A stretch of DNA of 40,436 nt from Candidatus Omnitrophota bacterium (GCA_016783355.1 JADHWR010000002.1:1-40436), one strand, 5' to 3'. Numbered from the stretch's first letter, positions 1 to 7,803 are shown. A program made the numbers and translations. Notes: generated from the letters alone by a model not told the origin.

Positions 1-1
1 G

Positions 2-34
2 TCTAATAAGGTAGAAAAAAATGTACAAAAATGA
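2..34 (+). CDS. possible 3' end of an upstream gene (partial)
   Basis: One frame is open from the left edge to a TGA at 32-34 and would encode about ten polar residues. The frame starting at base 1 meets a stop at once and the third frame stops within four codons. The 30 bases between this TGA and xerC contain nothing else clear. The stretch is too short to identify or to prove it is coding. Confidence 0.2.
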   Translation, partial: SNKVEKNVQK

Positions 35-63
35 GATATTGTGGAAATGGTTGGTGAAGAACG

Positions 64-969
64 ATGCAGCGCTATATTGAGAAGTTCTTAAGATACTTAG
101 AGATTGAGAAGAATTATTCTGCCTGCACCATTCTTAGTTATAAAGAGGACCTGTTTGATTTTAAGAATTTCTTAAGCCCCGTTCGAAATAAGACGCAGTC
201 TGCGATTTCGAACGGGGTAAAGGCGATTCCCTTAGAATCTGTTGATTATCTTACTTTAAGGAAATACCTCGTCAATTTGAAAGAAAGGGGTCTTTTGGCT
301 TCAACAATTTCCCGGCATATTTCTTGTCTGCGTTCATTTTTCAGATTCTTATGCCGCGATGGGTATCTTAAAACTAATCCGGCGAAAAGTCTACTTAGTC
401 AAAAAATAAAAAGGCATCTACCCCAATTTCTTACAGAAGAGGAGGTCGGGCGGATGTTAAATATGTCCTTAGGCAAGAAGGAGCAGTCTTATCGTGACAA
501 GGCTATATTAGAGACATTCTACAGCACAGGCATGCGCATCAGTGAGTTGGTAAATTTAGATACGCAAGATATTGATTTTATCAGCGGAGTTGTTAAGGTG
601 CGCGGGAAAGGAAAGAAGGAGCGCCTTCTTCCTATTGGGGACCATGCCATCTCTGCAATCAGGGCTTATCTAAAGATGAGAAAAAGTGCCTCTGATGCGT
701 TATTTTTGAATAAAGGAGGCAGGCGCCTTTCTGTTCTTGGCACAAGAAAAGTCGTTTATAAATATATCCGATCAGCCTCCTTAAAGTCTGGTCTTTCTCC
801 CCATACCCTTCGGCATAGCTTTGCAACGCATCTTTTAAATCGGGGAGCAGATTTGCGCAGCGTTCAGGAACTCTTGGGACATGTAAATCTTTCCACAACC
901 CAGATTTATACGCATTTAACTACAGACAGACTGAAGAGCGTTTATAAAAAGGCGCACCCTCGCGCATAG
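64..969 (+). CDS. xerC: site-specific tyrosine recombinase, XerC-like
   Basis: A 301-residue tyrosine recombinase that would resolve chromosome dimers by strand exchange at dif-like sites. The N-terminal SAM-like core-binding domain covers about residues 1-105 and the catalytic domain about 125-295. Visible catalytic residues are R158 (STGMRISEL), the lysine of the KGKKERLLP hairpin, H247 and R250 (SPHTLRHSFATHL), H273 (LLGHVNLSTTQ) and nucleophile Y282 (QIYTHL). The VYKKAHPRA tail resembles XerC more than XerD, but the paralogue assignment is a judgement. Residues about 38-52 are encoded by a perfect palindrome at 177-217 that looks like an in-frame insertion in a loop of the N-terminal domain. 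The start is the ATG just after a weak purine-rich GAAG. It is followed by an octamer repeat array before waaA. Confidence 0.92.
   Translation: MQRYIEKFLRYLEIEKNYSACTILSYKEDLFDFKNFLSPVRNKTQSAISNGVKAIPLESVDYLTLRKYLVNLKERGLLASTISRHISCLRSFFRFLCRDGYLKTNPAKSLLSQKIKRHLPQFLTEEEVGRMLNMSLGKKEQSYRDKAILETFYSTGMRISELVNLDTQDIDFISGVVKVRGKGKKERLLPIGDHAISAIRAYLKMRKSASDALFLNKGGRRLSVLGTRKVVYKYIRSASLKSGLSPHTLRHSFATHLLNRGADLRSVQELLGHVNLSTTQIYTHLTTDRLKSVYKKAHPRA
177..217. repeat. 41-bp perfect palindrome inside xerC
   Basis: The arms 177-188 (CCCCGTTCGAAA) and 206-217 (TTTCGAACGGGG) are perfect 12-bp inverted repeats. Between them lies a second small palindrome, CGCAG at 194-198 and CTGCG at 200-204. The element is read through in the xerC frame without a stop. 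This resembles the palindromic elements known to insert in frame into genes of Rickettsia, but no homology to them is claimed. Confidence 0.85.
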
Positions 970-981
970 TTTAAAGTGCCA

Positions 982-1013
982 TAGTATCAATGTATCATAG
1001 TATCAAGGTGTCA
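982..1013. repeat. octamer tandem repeat array, xerC-waaA spacer
   Basis: Four consecutive 8-nt units of the form nnGTATCA (TAGTATCA, ATGTATCA, TAGTATCA, AGGTGTCA), followed by a partial TAGTG. The same unit recurs three times at 7856-7879. It lies between the xerC stop and the waaA ribosome binding site. Confidence 0.85.
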
Positions 1014-1028
1014 TAGTGAATATAAAAA

Positions 1029-1033
1029 AGGAG
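1029..1033 (+). promoter_or_regulatory. ribosome binding site deciding the waaA start
   Basis: AGGAG lies 4 nt before the ATG at 1038. An in-frame TTG at 1035 would leave only 1 nt of spacing, so the ATG is the better start. Confidence 0.7.
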
Positions 1034-1037
1034 ATTG

Positions 1038-2333
1038 ATGTTCATCCTTTATGATTTAATATTTTTAATATTCGCAATACTTTATCTGCCCGTTTTTGTC
1101 TCCAGAAAAAAGTTTCACAAGGGCTTTATCCAGCGACTCGGGATTTTACCACAGATAAAGCTAAAGAGGCCAATTTGGGTCCATGCCGTCAGCGTCGGAG
1201 AAGCTGGCATTGCGGGACATTTAGTCGGATGTTTACGAGAGGGCTTTGCGTTTGCACAATTTGCCTTTTCTACTGTGACATCCACAGGGAATAAAATTGT
1301 GCGCACCTTCAAGAATGATGGCGACTTTGTATTTTATCTACCCCTGGATTTAAGTTTTATTGTTAGGAAGGTCGTCTTGCGCCTAAATCCCCGCCTTTGT
1401 ATTATTCTTGAGACAGAACTCTGGCCAAATTTAATTAGTTATCTTTCAAAGAGACAGATAGCGATAATCGTTGTTAATGCAAGAATATCGGATCGCTCTT
1501 TTAAGGGCTATTACAGAATCAGGCCTTTAATTAAGCCGATATTAAATAAAATAGCCCTTTTTTGTGTGCAAACAGAAACGGATGCAAAGAGACTTAAGAC
1601 ACTGGGTGTTGCAGCGGATAAGATTAAGGTTGCCGGAAATATGAAATATGATTTTATCCCGCCAGAGGCGGGAAAAGAAAATTGCACAGATTATAGACTA
1701 AGATTGGGTCTAAAATCTGAAGAAAAATTACTTGTTGTTGGCAGCACCCACCAAGGCGAAGAGGAAATTATATTAGACGTATATAAAAAATTATTAGATG
1801 AATTTTCTCATTTAAGGCTTTTGATTGCTCCACGCCATCCGCAGCGTGCTTCACAGATAGAGAAATTAGTTAATAAATTTGGCTTCAGTTCTGTTTTTAT
1901 CAGTAAGTTGAATCTATCCGCTATGCGCTATCCGCCATCCACTATTTTTATCCTCGATACCATTGGTCAGCTTCTTGGTTTTTATAAGATCTCTGACATT
2001 GTTTTTGTTGGCGGAAGTTTAATAAAAAGGGGAGGGCACAATATTTTGGAACCTGCGCGTTTAGGCAAGCCTGTTATCTTTGGGCCTCATATGTTTAATT
2101 TTCGCAGTATTGCCGAGCAATTTTTAGAGAAAGACGCAGGCTTTTTAGTCCATAATCAGAAAGAATTAAGGGATATTATTTTTCATATCTTAAATAATCC
2201 TTCAATGGTTAGAGAGACAACACAAAGGGCGATTCAACTGATAAAAGAAAACCAAGGCGCGACAAAAAAGACTATTCAGTGGATAAGGTATATTTATGGA
2301 AGAGATACTACGAAGCAGAAAGGGCGGGGTTAA
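1038..2333 (+). CDS. waaA: 3-deoxy-D-manno-octulosonic acid (Kdo) transferase
   Basis: A 431-residue membrane-associated GT-B glycosyltransferase that adds Kdo from CMP-Kdo to the lipid A precursor at the cytoplasmic face. A hydrophobic N-terminal anchor (about residues 2-20) is followed by the family hallmarks VHAVSVGEAG (catalytic Glu about E55), STVTSTGN, ETELWPNL, VNARISDRS, GNMKYD, VVGSTHQGEE, IAPRHPQR and the donor-site stretch GGHNILEPARLGKPVIFGP. Length is normal for the family. Whether it adds one or two Kdo residues cannot be told. Two short inserts lie in loops: a CCCGCC/GGCGGG hairpin (1657-1673) and a heptamer array (1914-1948). The gene overlaps lpxK by 38 nt. The kdsA-kdsB-kdsC-kdsD set that makes its donor is in the same window. 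Confidence 0.96.
   Translation: MFILYDLIFLIFAILYLPVFVSRKKFHKGFIQRLGILPQIKLKRPIWVHAVSVGEAGIAGHLVGCLREGFAFAQFAFSTVTSTGNKIVRTFKNDGDFVFYLPLDLSFIVRKVVLRLNPRLCIILETELWPNLISYLSKRQIAIIVVNARISDRSFKGYYRIRPLIKPILNKIALFCVQTETDAKRLKTLGVAADKIKVAGNMKYDFIPPEAGKENCTDYRLRLGLKSEEKLLVVGSTHQGEEEIILDVYKKLLDEFSHLRLLIAPRHPQRASQIEKLVNKFGFSSVFISKLNLSAMRYPPSTIFILDTIGQLLGFYKISDIVFVGGSLIKRGGHNILEPARLGKPVIFGPHMFNFRSIAEQFLEKDAGFLVHNQKELRDIIFHILNNPSMVRETTQRAIQLIKENQGATKKTIQWIRYIYGRDTTKQKGRG
1657..1673. repeat. short perfect hairpin inside waaA
   Basis: TCCCGCC (1657-1663) and GGCGGGA (1667-1673) form a perfect 7-bp stem with a 3-nt AGA loop. It is translated in frame just after GNMKYD. It has the same design as the intergenic hairpins at 5414-5432 and 31397-31419. 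Confidence 0.7.
1914..1948. repeat. heptamer array inside waaA
   Basis: Degenerate 7-nt units CTATCCG, CTATGCG, CTATCCG, CCATCCA, CTATTTT, translated in frame as part of a loop before the ILDTIGQL segment. Confidence 0.7.
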
Positions 2334-3402
2334 GGATTTTCTTTATCGAGTTGCTACAGATAAACAAAAGGGGGCGTTTATTTTTGCCTTAAAATTAATT
2401 CTTTATTTTCTGTCCATAATTTATGGCTTTGGAGTCTGTTTACTAAGATTCTTTTGGCAGATTAAGCCGCGTAGATTAAATTGCAAAGTTATCAGTGTGG
2501 GCAATGTTACCTTGGGCGGCACAGGCAAAACTCCCCTTGTTGAATATATTGCACGCTACTTAAGAGACAAAGGACATAAGGTTGCTCTATTAAGCAGGGG
2601 GTATGGAAAGCGAAAAGCGAAAAGCGAAAAGCGAAAAGCGGATTATCAAACAATGGGCGATGAACCGTGTATGTTGTTAAAAAAATTAGGTGATCTTCCT
2701 GTGATTGTTGACAAGGACAGGGTGCGCTCAGCAAAGGAAGCAATCAAGGATTATTCTGTTGACACAGTAATCCTGGATGATGGATTTCAGCAGTGGAGAC
2801 TGAAGAAGGACTTGGAAATAGTAACAATTGATGCAACAAACCCCCTTGGTAACAAGCATCTTCTTCCACGTGGAATCCTGCGTGAGCCCCTATCTTCATT
2901 AAGGCGGGCGCAGGTTTTTGTCTTAACCAAGGTTAATCTTAAGCAAGATGATATTGGCAATATCAAGAGAGCCCTCAAGAAGTTAAATCCTGATGCCTTA
3001 GTTGTTGAGGCAACCTATGAACCACTTGGTTTTTATAAATTGGGCGAAGAAGTAGCAGATAATTTACTTGGCGCTAAGGAATTTGCGAAAGAGCCGGTAA
3101 GTTTAGTTTATGGGATTGCCGAGCCCCAATCATTTGAAAATCTAATTAGTAATTTAGGAATAACGATTGGTTCATCCTTTGGATTCCCCGACCACTATCT
3201 TTATCGTGAAGAGGACCTGAAAGAGATTATCCGGGATTCAAAAGAAAAAGGCATCAGCAAGATTATCACTACAGAGAAGGACGCTGTTCGTCTTCCTGCT
3301 ATGAACTATGAACTATTAGCCATGGACTGTTTTGTCTTGTCCATTCAATTAGAGATTATTCAAGATGAGATATTCAACAAGAGACTACTTTCTATATTTT
3401 AG
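2296..3402 (+). CDS. lpxK: tetraacyldisaccharide 4'-kinase
   Basis: A 368-residue inner-membrane kinase that phosphorylates the 4' position of the lipid A disaccharide, giving lipid IVA. One membrane segment (about residues 29-53) precedes the Walker A motif VTLGGTGKT (GGTGKT at 74-79). The family stretches LSRGYG, GDEP, VDKDRV, ILDDGFQ and LLPRGILREPL follow, with TTEKDAVRL near the end. The usual RGYG-to-GDEP loop is lengthened by residues 105-115, which are encoded by a five-unit heptamer repeat (2606-2640). A second, weaker array lies at 3299-3326. The gene overlaps waaA and the next gene by 38 nt each, so translational coupling is likely. waaA-lpxK-lpxL is a known neighbourhood in diderm bacteria. 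Confidence 0.96.
   Translation: MEEILRSRKGGVKDFLYRVATDKQKGAFIFALKLILYFLSIIYGFGVCLLRFFWQIKPRRLNCKVISVGNVTLGGTGKTPLVEYIARYLRDKGHKVALLSRGYGKRKAKSEKRKADYQTMGDEPCMLLKKLGDLPVIVDKDRVRSAKEAIKDYSVDTVILDDGFQQWRLKKDLEIVTIDATNPLGNKHLLPRGILREPLSSLRRAQVFVLTKVNLKQDDIGNIKRALKKLNPDALVVEATYEPLGFYKLGEEVADNLLGAKEFAKEPVSLVYGIAEPQSFENLISNLGITIGSSFGFPDHYLYREEDLKEIIRDSKEKGISKIITTEKDAVRLPAMNYELLAMDCFVLSIQLEIIQDEIFNKRLLSIF
2606..2640. repeat. five-unit heptamer array inside lpxK
   Basis: GAAAGCG followed by four identical AAAAGCG units. In frame it encodes a Lys/Arg/Ala/Ser/Glu stretch in which KRKA appears twice. Four identical units suggest recent expansion or strong slippage. Because 7 is not a multiple of 3, gain or loss of one unit would shift the reading frame. 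Confidence 0.9.
3299..3326. repeat. heptamer array near the 3' end of lpxK
   Basis: Units CTATGAA, CTATGAA, CTATTAG, CCATGGA, translated in frame directly after the TTEKDAVRL motif. Confidence 0.6.
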
Positions 3403-5221
3403 CGTGAGATTTTTAGAGAAGGTGTTTGCGGTTTTTCCTTTGGGGCTTGCTTTATTTTTAGGAAAAGCAGTAGGACTGTTAGGCTATTTTTTTGATAGAA
3501 AGCATAAGCGTGTTGCCTACCGTAATTTGCGCATCGCCTTTGCCTCAGAAAAGAGCCCCTCTGAACTTAAGGCAATCCTGAAGAAGATTTATTTAAATTT
3601 AGGTATGAATCTGATAGAGGTTCTCATTATCCCAAGGATAGATAAGGATTATTTAGACAAATATATAAAGATACAAGGAGAGCAATTCATTGAAGAAGCA
3701 GCAAAAGAAGGCAAAGGCATAATCTTTATTAGCACACATTTTGGTAATTGGGAAATCCTCTTTGCAACTGCGGGAATTTTAGGATACCCTGTATATCTTT
3801 TTGCCGATGAGCAGAGGAAATCTCTTTTGCTGGATAATTTTTTAAATAGGATGCGCAAGATGAAAGGGCTTAAGGTTTTAAAGGCAGGCTCTGATTTAAG
3901 GCGCCTTCTGCGTATCTTAAGAGAAAAAAAGATGGTTGGGATGATTGTTGACCATGGTATAAAAGAAGGGGTATTCGTTGATTTCTTTGGCAGAAAGACG
4001 CGCACCCCCACTATTGCAATACGCCTTGCCTTGAGATTGAATATTCCCGTTGTGCCTGCTTATATTCATCGTTGTAAAGGGCCAAACCATGAGTTTGTTA
4101 TTTTGCCTTCCTTAAAGCTTAAAAGGACAGGTGTATTAAATCAGGATATTGCACTTAATTTAGGGAGGGTCAATTCCATTGTTGAGAACTATATCAGAAA
4201 ATATCCCTCACAATACCATTGGTTTTATAAGCGCTTTAAATATAGCCGAGGCCGCAATATTTTGGTTTTATGCGATGACAAGACCGGACATCTGCGCCAG
4301 AGCGAGGCTTTAGTTAAATTGATTGAGAATACTGCCAAGCAAAGGCAGTTAGAGATTAAAACAAAACTGGTAAGAGTAGATTTTAAGAATAAACCAGATA
4401 GCTTTAAAGAATTACAGTCTTATTTTGCTGATATAGTGATTTCTTGCGGTTCATCACTTGCACCGGTGAATTTAGTCATCTCTTCAGAGAATCAGGCAAA
4501 ATCAATTGTCATTATGCGGCCTGGCTTTTTAAGCACAAAAAGTTTTGATTTAGTAATTATGCCCAAGCACGATAATCCGCCGCAGAGGGAAAATATTGTT
4601 GTTACAGAAGGCGCCTTGAATTTAATCAATGAAGAATACCTTAAAGTTCAAATCTCAAGCCTCAAAGCCCAAGGCGTTAATGTTGATAAAAAAATAGTGG
4701 TGGGATTATTGCTGGGTGGTGATACAAAAAATTTCAAGCTGTCTTTGAATTTATTAAGACCAATTATTTCACAGATTAAGTTATTTTTAGAAAACTATGA
4801 TGCTCAGATTCTGATTACTACCTCACGCCGGAGTAGCTCTGAGGTTGAAGGTCTAATCAAAGAGGAGTTTAATAATTATAGCCGTTGCAAGTTACTGGTT
4901 ATTGCTAGTGAGAAGAATATACCAGAAGCAGTAGGGGGGATTTTAGGGTTAAGCAATATTGTTGTTGTTTCACCAGAAAGTATTTCAATGATTTCTGAGG
5001 CGGTAACTGCAGGAAGACATATCGTAGTTTTAGAGCCGCAGGAGGGTTTGGGAAAGAGACACAAAAGATTCCTTGAATATTTTACAAGCAAGGGTTATAT
5101 CTATCTAGTGCGTTCTTACGAGATAGCAGATGTATTAAAGAAGATTGCTGGGGAGACGCCAACGATTTTAAAATTGTCTGACAACCAGCGCGTAAAAGTT
5201 GCAATTGAGAAACTTTTATAG
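3365..5221 (+). CDS. lipid A late acyltransferase (LpxL/HtrB family) fused to an ELM1-like GT-B domain
   Basis: A 618-residue two-domain protein. Residues about 1-290 are an LpxL/LpxM-type acyltransferase: an N-terminal hydrophobic anchor, then RNLRIAF, the HX4E catalytic motif H125-E130 in THFGNWE, and VDHGIKEGVFVDFFGR. It would acylate Kdo-lipid IVA. Residues about 297-618 match the Mito_fiss_Elm1 family (PF06258): CDDKTGHLRQSEAL, RPG, FDLVIMPKHDNPP, a GALN segment and VGLLLGGDTKNF. Bacterial members are predicted GT-B-like proteins of unknown function, often near lipid A genes. The fusion suggests the second domain also works on lipid A or its core sugars (inference). Ordinary LpxL is about 300 residues. 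The start overlaps lpxK by 38 nt. A heptamer array at 4648-4675 lies in the ELM1 part. The ELM1 assignment rests on motif memory and is somewhat less sure than the acyltransferase. Confidence 0.9.
   Translation: MRYSTRDYFLYFSVRFLEKVFAVFPLGLALFLGKAVGLLGYFFDRKHKRVAYRNLRIAFASEKSPSELKAILKKIYLNLGMNLIEVLIIPRIDKDYLDKYIKIQGEQFIEEAAKEGKGIIFISTHFGNWEILFATAGILGYPVYLFADEQRKSLLLDNFLNRMRKMKGLKVLKAGSDLRRLLRILREKKMVGMIVDHGIKEGVFVDFFGRKTRTPTIAIRLALRLNIPVVPAYIHRCKGPNHEFVILPSLKLKRTGVLNQDIALNLGRVNSIVENYIRKYPSQYHWFYKRFKYSRGRNILVLCDDKTGHLRQSEALVKLIENTAKQRQLEIKTKLVRVDFKNKPDSFKELQSYFADIVISCGSSLAPVNLVISSENQAKSIVIMRPGFLSTKSFDLVIMPKHDNPPQRENIVVTEGALNLINEEYLKVQISSLKAQGVNVDKKIVVGLLLGGDTKNFKLSLNLLRPIISQIKLFLENYDAQILITTSRRSSSEVEGLIKEEFNNYSRCKLLVIASEKNIPEAVGGILGLSNIVVVSPESISMISEAVTAGRHIVVLEPQEGLGKRHKRFLEYFTSKGYIYLVRSYEIADVLKKIAGETPTILKLSDNQRVKVAIEKLL
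4648..4675. repeat. heptamer array in the ELM1-like domain
   Basis: Units TCAAATC, TCAAGCC, TCAAAGC, CCAAGGC, translated in frame in the segment before the VGLLLGGD strand. Confidence 0.7.
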
Positions 5222-5657
5222 AGGACGGCGGGTCCTGTCTTCGGCAGAGCCCAAAATTGTCCTCGCTCAAGGGGAAGCCTCTATAGAGCATAATTCGCTG
5301 CGGGCTATTCTGGGCCGCCCACTGCCTCGCCACCCGCTCTTCTTAAAGAGTAGGAGTCGCGGCTACGAGGTTTGTTTCAAGCGGGGCATTGTGTAGCCCG
5401 AAGCAGGCACGGTTCCCTGCCAAAGGCAGGGAGAGCGAGGGCGAGCATTGAGTGAACCCGTTCGACTTCGCTCAGGGTTCATCCTGAGTGAAATCGAAGG
5501 ATGAAGTTTTGCCTCGCCGGGGCAAAACAAACGTCCCCGCGAGAAAGCAAACCGAAGTCAGCCGCGAAGGTTAAATTGTTTGTTTTGGTTGCCACCCGCT
5601 TGGCAGGCAACATTACGAAACCAATTTTGGAAGTCCGACTTCAGATTTTATAAGTTT
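5222..5657. other. 436-bp stretch without a gene, G+C-rich and hairpin-rich
   Basis: No convincing coding sequence is present. The only open frame (5199-5396) starts inside the preceding gene and shows no family features. The stretch is visibly richer in G+C than its neighbours and carries several stem-loops: TCCCTGCC/GGCAGGGA (5414-5421 with 5425-5432), a 16-bp stem with one C-A mismatch and one G-T pair (5461-5476 with 5483-5498), GTTTTGCC/GGCAAAAC (5506-5513 with 5521-5528), GTTGCC/GGCAAC (5588-5593 with 5606-5611) and GAAGT/ACTTC (5630-5634 with 5638-5642). The motif TTCGACTTCGCTCAGG resembles dispersed palindromic repeats I recall from many uncultured-bacterium genomes. It is not a tRNA or an rRNA fragment that I recognise. 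Confidence 0.6.
5461..5498. repeat. long imperfect palindrome
   Basis: TTCGACTTCGCTCAGG (5461-5476) pairs with CCTGAGTGAAATCGAA (5483-5498) at 14 of 16 positions by Watson-Crick pairing, plus one wobble. Competing pairings exist: GAACCC (5454-5459) with GGGTTC (5475-5480), and TTCATCC (5478-5484) with GGATGAA (5499-5505). Confidence 0.75.
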
Positions 5658-7775
5658 ATGAATATCTTAGAGATTTTACCAGAGTTGAATATTGGCGGGG
5701 TTGAGTCTATGGTTTTAGATTTATCCAGGTCTTTTGTAAAATTAGGGCATCGCTGTATTGTCGTCTCCCGCGGCGGAGGCCTGGTTAAGGAATCAGAGAG
5801 GATGCACGTAAAGCATTATTGCCTGCCTGTAGACAAGAAGTCTTTATTTACGATTTTGAAAATGATTTTTTCTGTGAGGAAAATTATCAAGGATGAGAAG
5901 ATTGATGTTGTTCATGCTCATTCACGCGTGCCTGCCTGGATTGCCTTTTTTGCTTGCTGTGGCAGCCAGGCTGTATTTCTTACTACCTGCCATGGACATT
6001 ATAACCGGCATTATTTTAGCCGGGTGATGAGTTGGGCAAAGTTGACTATTTGTCCGTCGCAGGCAGTAGCCCGGCATATGCGCGATGGTTTTGGGCTTCC
6101 TCTTGAACGGATTCGCTTAATTCATAATGGCGTAGATTTAGACAGATTCAAATATCGGGGCCCGAGAAAAAGAGGCGAGGATTTCATCATCGGGATTATA
6201 GGAAGGCTTTCTCCTTCAAAGGGGCATATTTATTTTTTGCGTGCAGTTGCGCGTTTACTACGCAGGACAAATTTGCCGCAAATCAAGGTTTGGATTGTCG
6301 GCGAGGCTTCGTCAAAATACGCTGCCTACAAACAAGAATTAAAGAGATTGACAAAAAGACTTGGGCTTGGGGCGCATATTGAGTTTTTGGGCTTGCGCTC
6401 TGACATCCCGCAAATCTTAGAAAAACTCAATCTTTTGATAGTCAGCTCTACAGTTCAAGAGGTATTTGCCCGGATAGTTATTGAAGCCCAGGCAGTAGGC
6501 GTGCCAGTAGTAGCTACCCGCGTGGGTGGCATACCAGAGATTATTGATGATCACCAGACAGGACTTTTAGTTACGCCAGCAGATGCTGAGGATTTGTTCG
6601 AGGCAATGTTACGCATTATCAAAGATAGCTCCCTTGCCTCTCGTTTAGCGGAGAATGCTTATCTAAAGCTAAAAGATAATTTTAATATAAGAATAATAAC
6701 AGAGAAGACCCTTGCTGTATATAAAGAAGCGGTTTCCAGCTTTAAGATTTTAGTTATTAAGCTGACGGCGTTAGGGGATGTTATTCTGATTGGTCCGGCT
6801 CTGCGCGCAATAAGAAGAAGATTCCCCCGGTCTCGCTATAAAGTTAGTGTTTTAGTAAATCGGCCAAACCACGAAGTTCTCCTCAATTGCCCTTATGTTG
6901 ATGAGCTAATCATCACTGATTTAGATAAAAACACAAGAAAGAGATTATTATTTCAAGAGATTCAGAAAATAAGAAAAAAGAATTTTGATCTATCGGTTGA
7001 TTTTCAAAATAATCGTATTAGCCATCTGGCGAGCTTCCTTGGTTTGATTCCTCAGCGCTACGGCTATAATCGCCGATTAGGATTTTTGCTAAACCATGGC
7101 ATCAATGAGAAGAAAGAAAGAAGTTATCGTCCTGTTGAGCATCAGTTTAGGGTATTAAAAGAGCTTGGTATTGAATTGGAAAATGAGCACCTTGAGCTTT
7201 GGCCGGATGTCTGTGATGAAGAATATATTAAGGATTTTTTGAATTCCCACTGGGTAAGCCCAGAGCAGACCCTGGTTGGTATTAACCTCGGTGCCAGTCA
7301 GAGGTGGCAGACAAAGATTTGGCCTAATCAGTATTTAGTTGAACTTTGTCACAAGCTTGCCTCTCAAGGTATCCGTGTGGTTTTTACGGGAGGAAGTGAC
7401 GATTTACCAAGAGCACAAGCAATAAACAAAGCAATCGAAAAATCCAAGTCAATTATTGCCTGTGGCAAAACAACAATTAATCAATTAGCTTGTTTAATAA
7501 AAAGATGCCGACTTTACTTAACCAGTGATTCTGCGCCCTTGCATATCGCCTGTGCCGTAGATACGCCCTATATTGCTCTCTTTGGCCCTACTGACCCAAG
7601 GAGACACATTGCTTCTGGCCATAAAGGCATTGTTTTAAAGAAGGAACTGCCTTGTCAGCCTTGTTATCGCTCTAAGTGTAAAAGGCGAGAGTGTATGTAT
7701 GCGATTAAACCAGAAGAGGTAATGGAGGCAATAAAGGGACTATTAGTAAATTCAAATAGCAAAATGACATATTGA
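5658..7775 (+). CDS. GT4-GT9 fusion glycosyltransferase
   Basis: A 705-residue fusion of two glycosyltransferases, likely adding LPS core or other surface sugars. Residues 1-355 are a GT4 (GT-B) enzyme: MNILEILPELNIGGVE glycine loop, HNGVDLDRF, IIGRLSPSKGH and the EX7E donor motif E268/E276 followed by GVPVVATRVGG. Residues about 362-700 are a GT9 ADP-heptose:LPS heptosyltransferase-type module: ILVIKLTALGDVIL, NLGASQRWQTKIWP, TSDSAPLHIACAV, ALFGPTDP and a C-terminal four-cysteine pattern C-x2-C-x4-C-x4-C. I chose ATG 5658 because the GT4 fold begins there. An in-frame ATG at 5580 would add 26 residues encoded by the hairpin-rich spacer. No Shine-Dalgarno is visible before 5658. The two activities are normally separate proteins. 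Confidence 0.9.
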   Translation: MNILEILPELNIGGVESMVLDLSRSFVKLGHRCIVVSRGGGLVKESERMHVKHYCLPVDKKSLFTILKMIFSVRKIIKDEKIDVVHAHSRVPAWIAFFACCGSQAVFLTTCHGHYNRHYFSRVMSWAKLTICPSQAVARHMRDGFGLPLERIRLIHNGVDLDRFKYRGPRKRGEDFIIGIIGRLSPSKGHIYFLRAVARLLRRTNLPQIKVWIVGEASSKYAAYKQELKRLTKRLGLGAHIEFLGLRSDIPQILEKLNLLIVSSTVQEVFARIVIEAQAVGVPVVATRVGGIPEIIDDHQTGLLVTPADAEDLFEAMLRIIKDSSLASRLAENAYLKLKDNFNIRIITEKTLAVYKEAVSSFKILVIKLTALGDVILIGPALRAIRRRFPRSRYKVSVLVNRPNHEVLLNCPYVDELIITDLDKNTRKRLLFQEIQKIRKKNFDLSVDFQNNRISHLASFLGLIPQRYGYNRRLGFLLNHGINEKKERSYRPVEHQFRVLKELGIELENEHLELWPDVCDEEYIKDFLNSHWVSPEQTLVGINLGASQRWQTKIWPNQYLVELCHKLASQGIRVVFTGGSDDLPRAQAINKAIEKSKSIIACGKTTINQLACLIKRCRLYLTSDSAPLHIACAVDTPYIALFGPTDPRRHIASGHKGIVLKKELPCQPCYRSKCKRRECMYAIKPEEVMEAIKGLLVNSNSKMTY

Positions 7776-7803
7776 AGCGCAAAGCGCAAGGCGTAAAGCG
7801 CAA
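7776..7803. repeat. heptamer array after the GT4-GT9 gene
   Basis: Units AGCGCAA, AGCGCAA, GGCGTAA, AGCGCAA begin right after the stop codon. With the three preceding bases (7773-7803) it is an exact 31-nt match to 33682-33712, 26 kb away, where it likewise follows a stop codon. Confidence 0.9.

Noticed and set aside
2606..2640. Heptamer arrays as CRISPR repeats
   Set aside because: Units are 7 nt, directly adjacent and without spacers. No cas gene is in the window.
2296..3402. Identical 38-nt overlaps of waaA/lpxK and lpxK/lpxL as a sign of duplication
   Set aside because: The two overlap sequences are unrelated, so equal length is taken as chance.
5199..5396. 65-codon open frame in the hairpin-rich spacer
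   Set aside because: It starts within the last codons of the preceding gene, has no ribosome binding site, no recognisable domain and a composition set by the G+C-rich repeats.
5627..5654. Promoter TTGGAA-16-TATAAG before the GT4-GT9 gene
   Set aside because: The predicted start of transcription would fall at or inside the coding start, so it cannot serve the chosen ATG as a normal leader.
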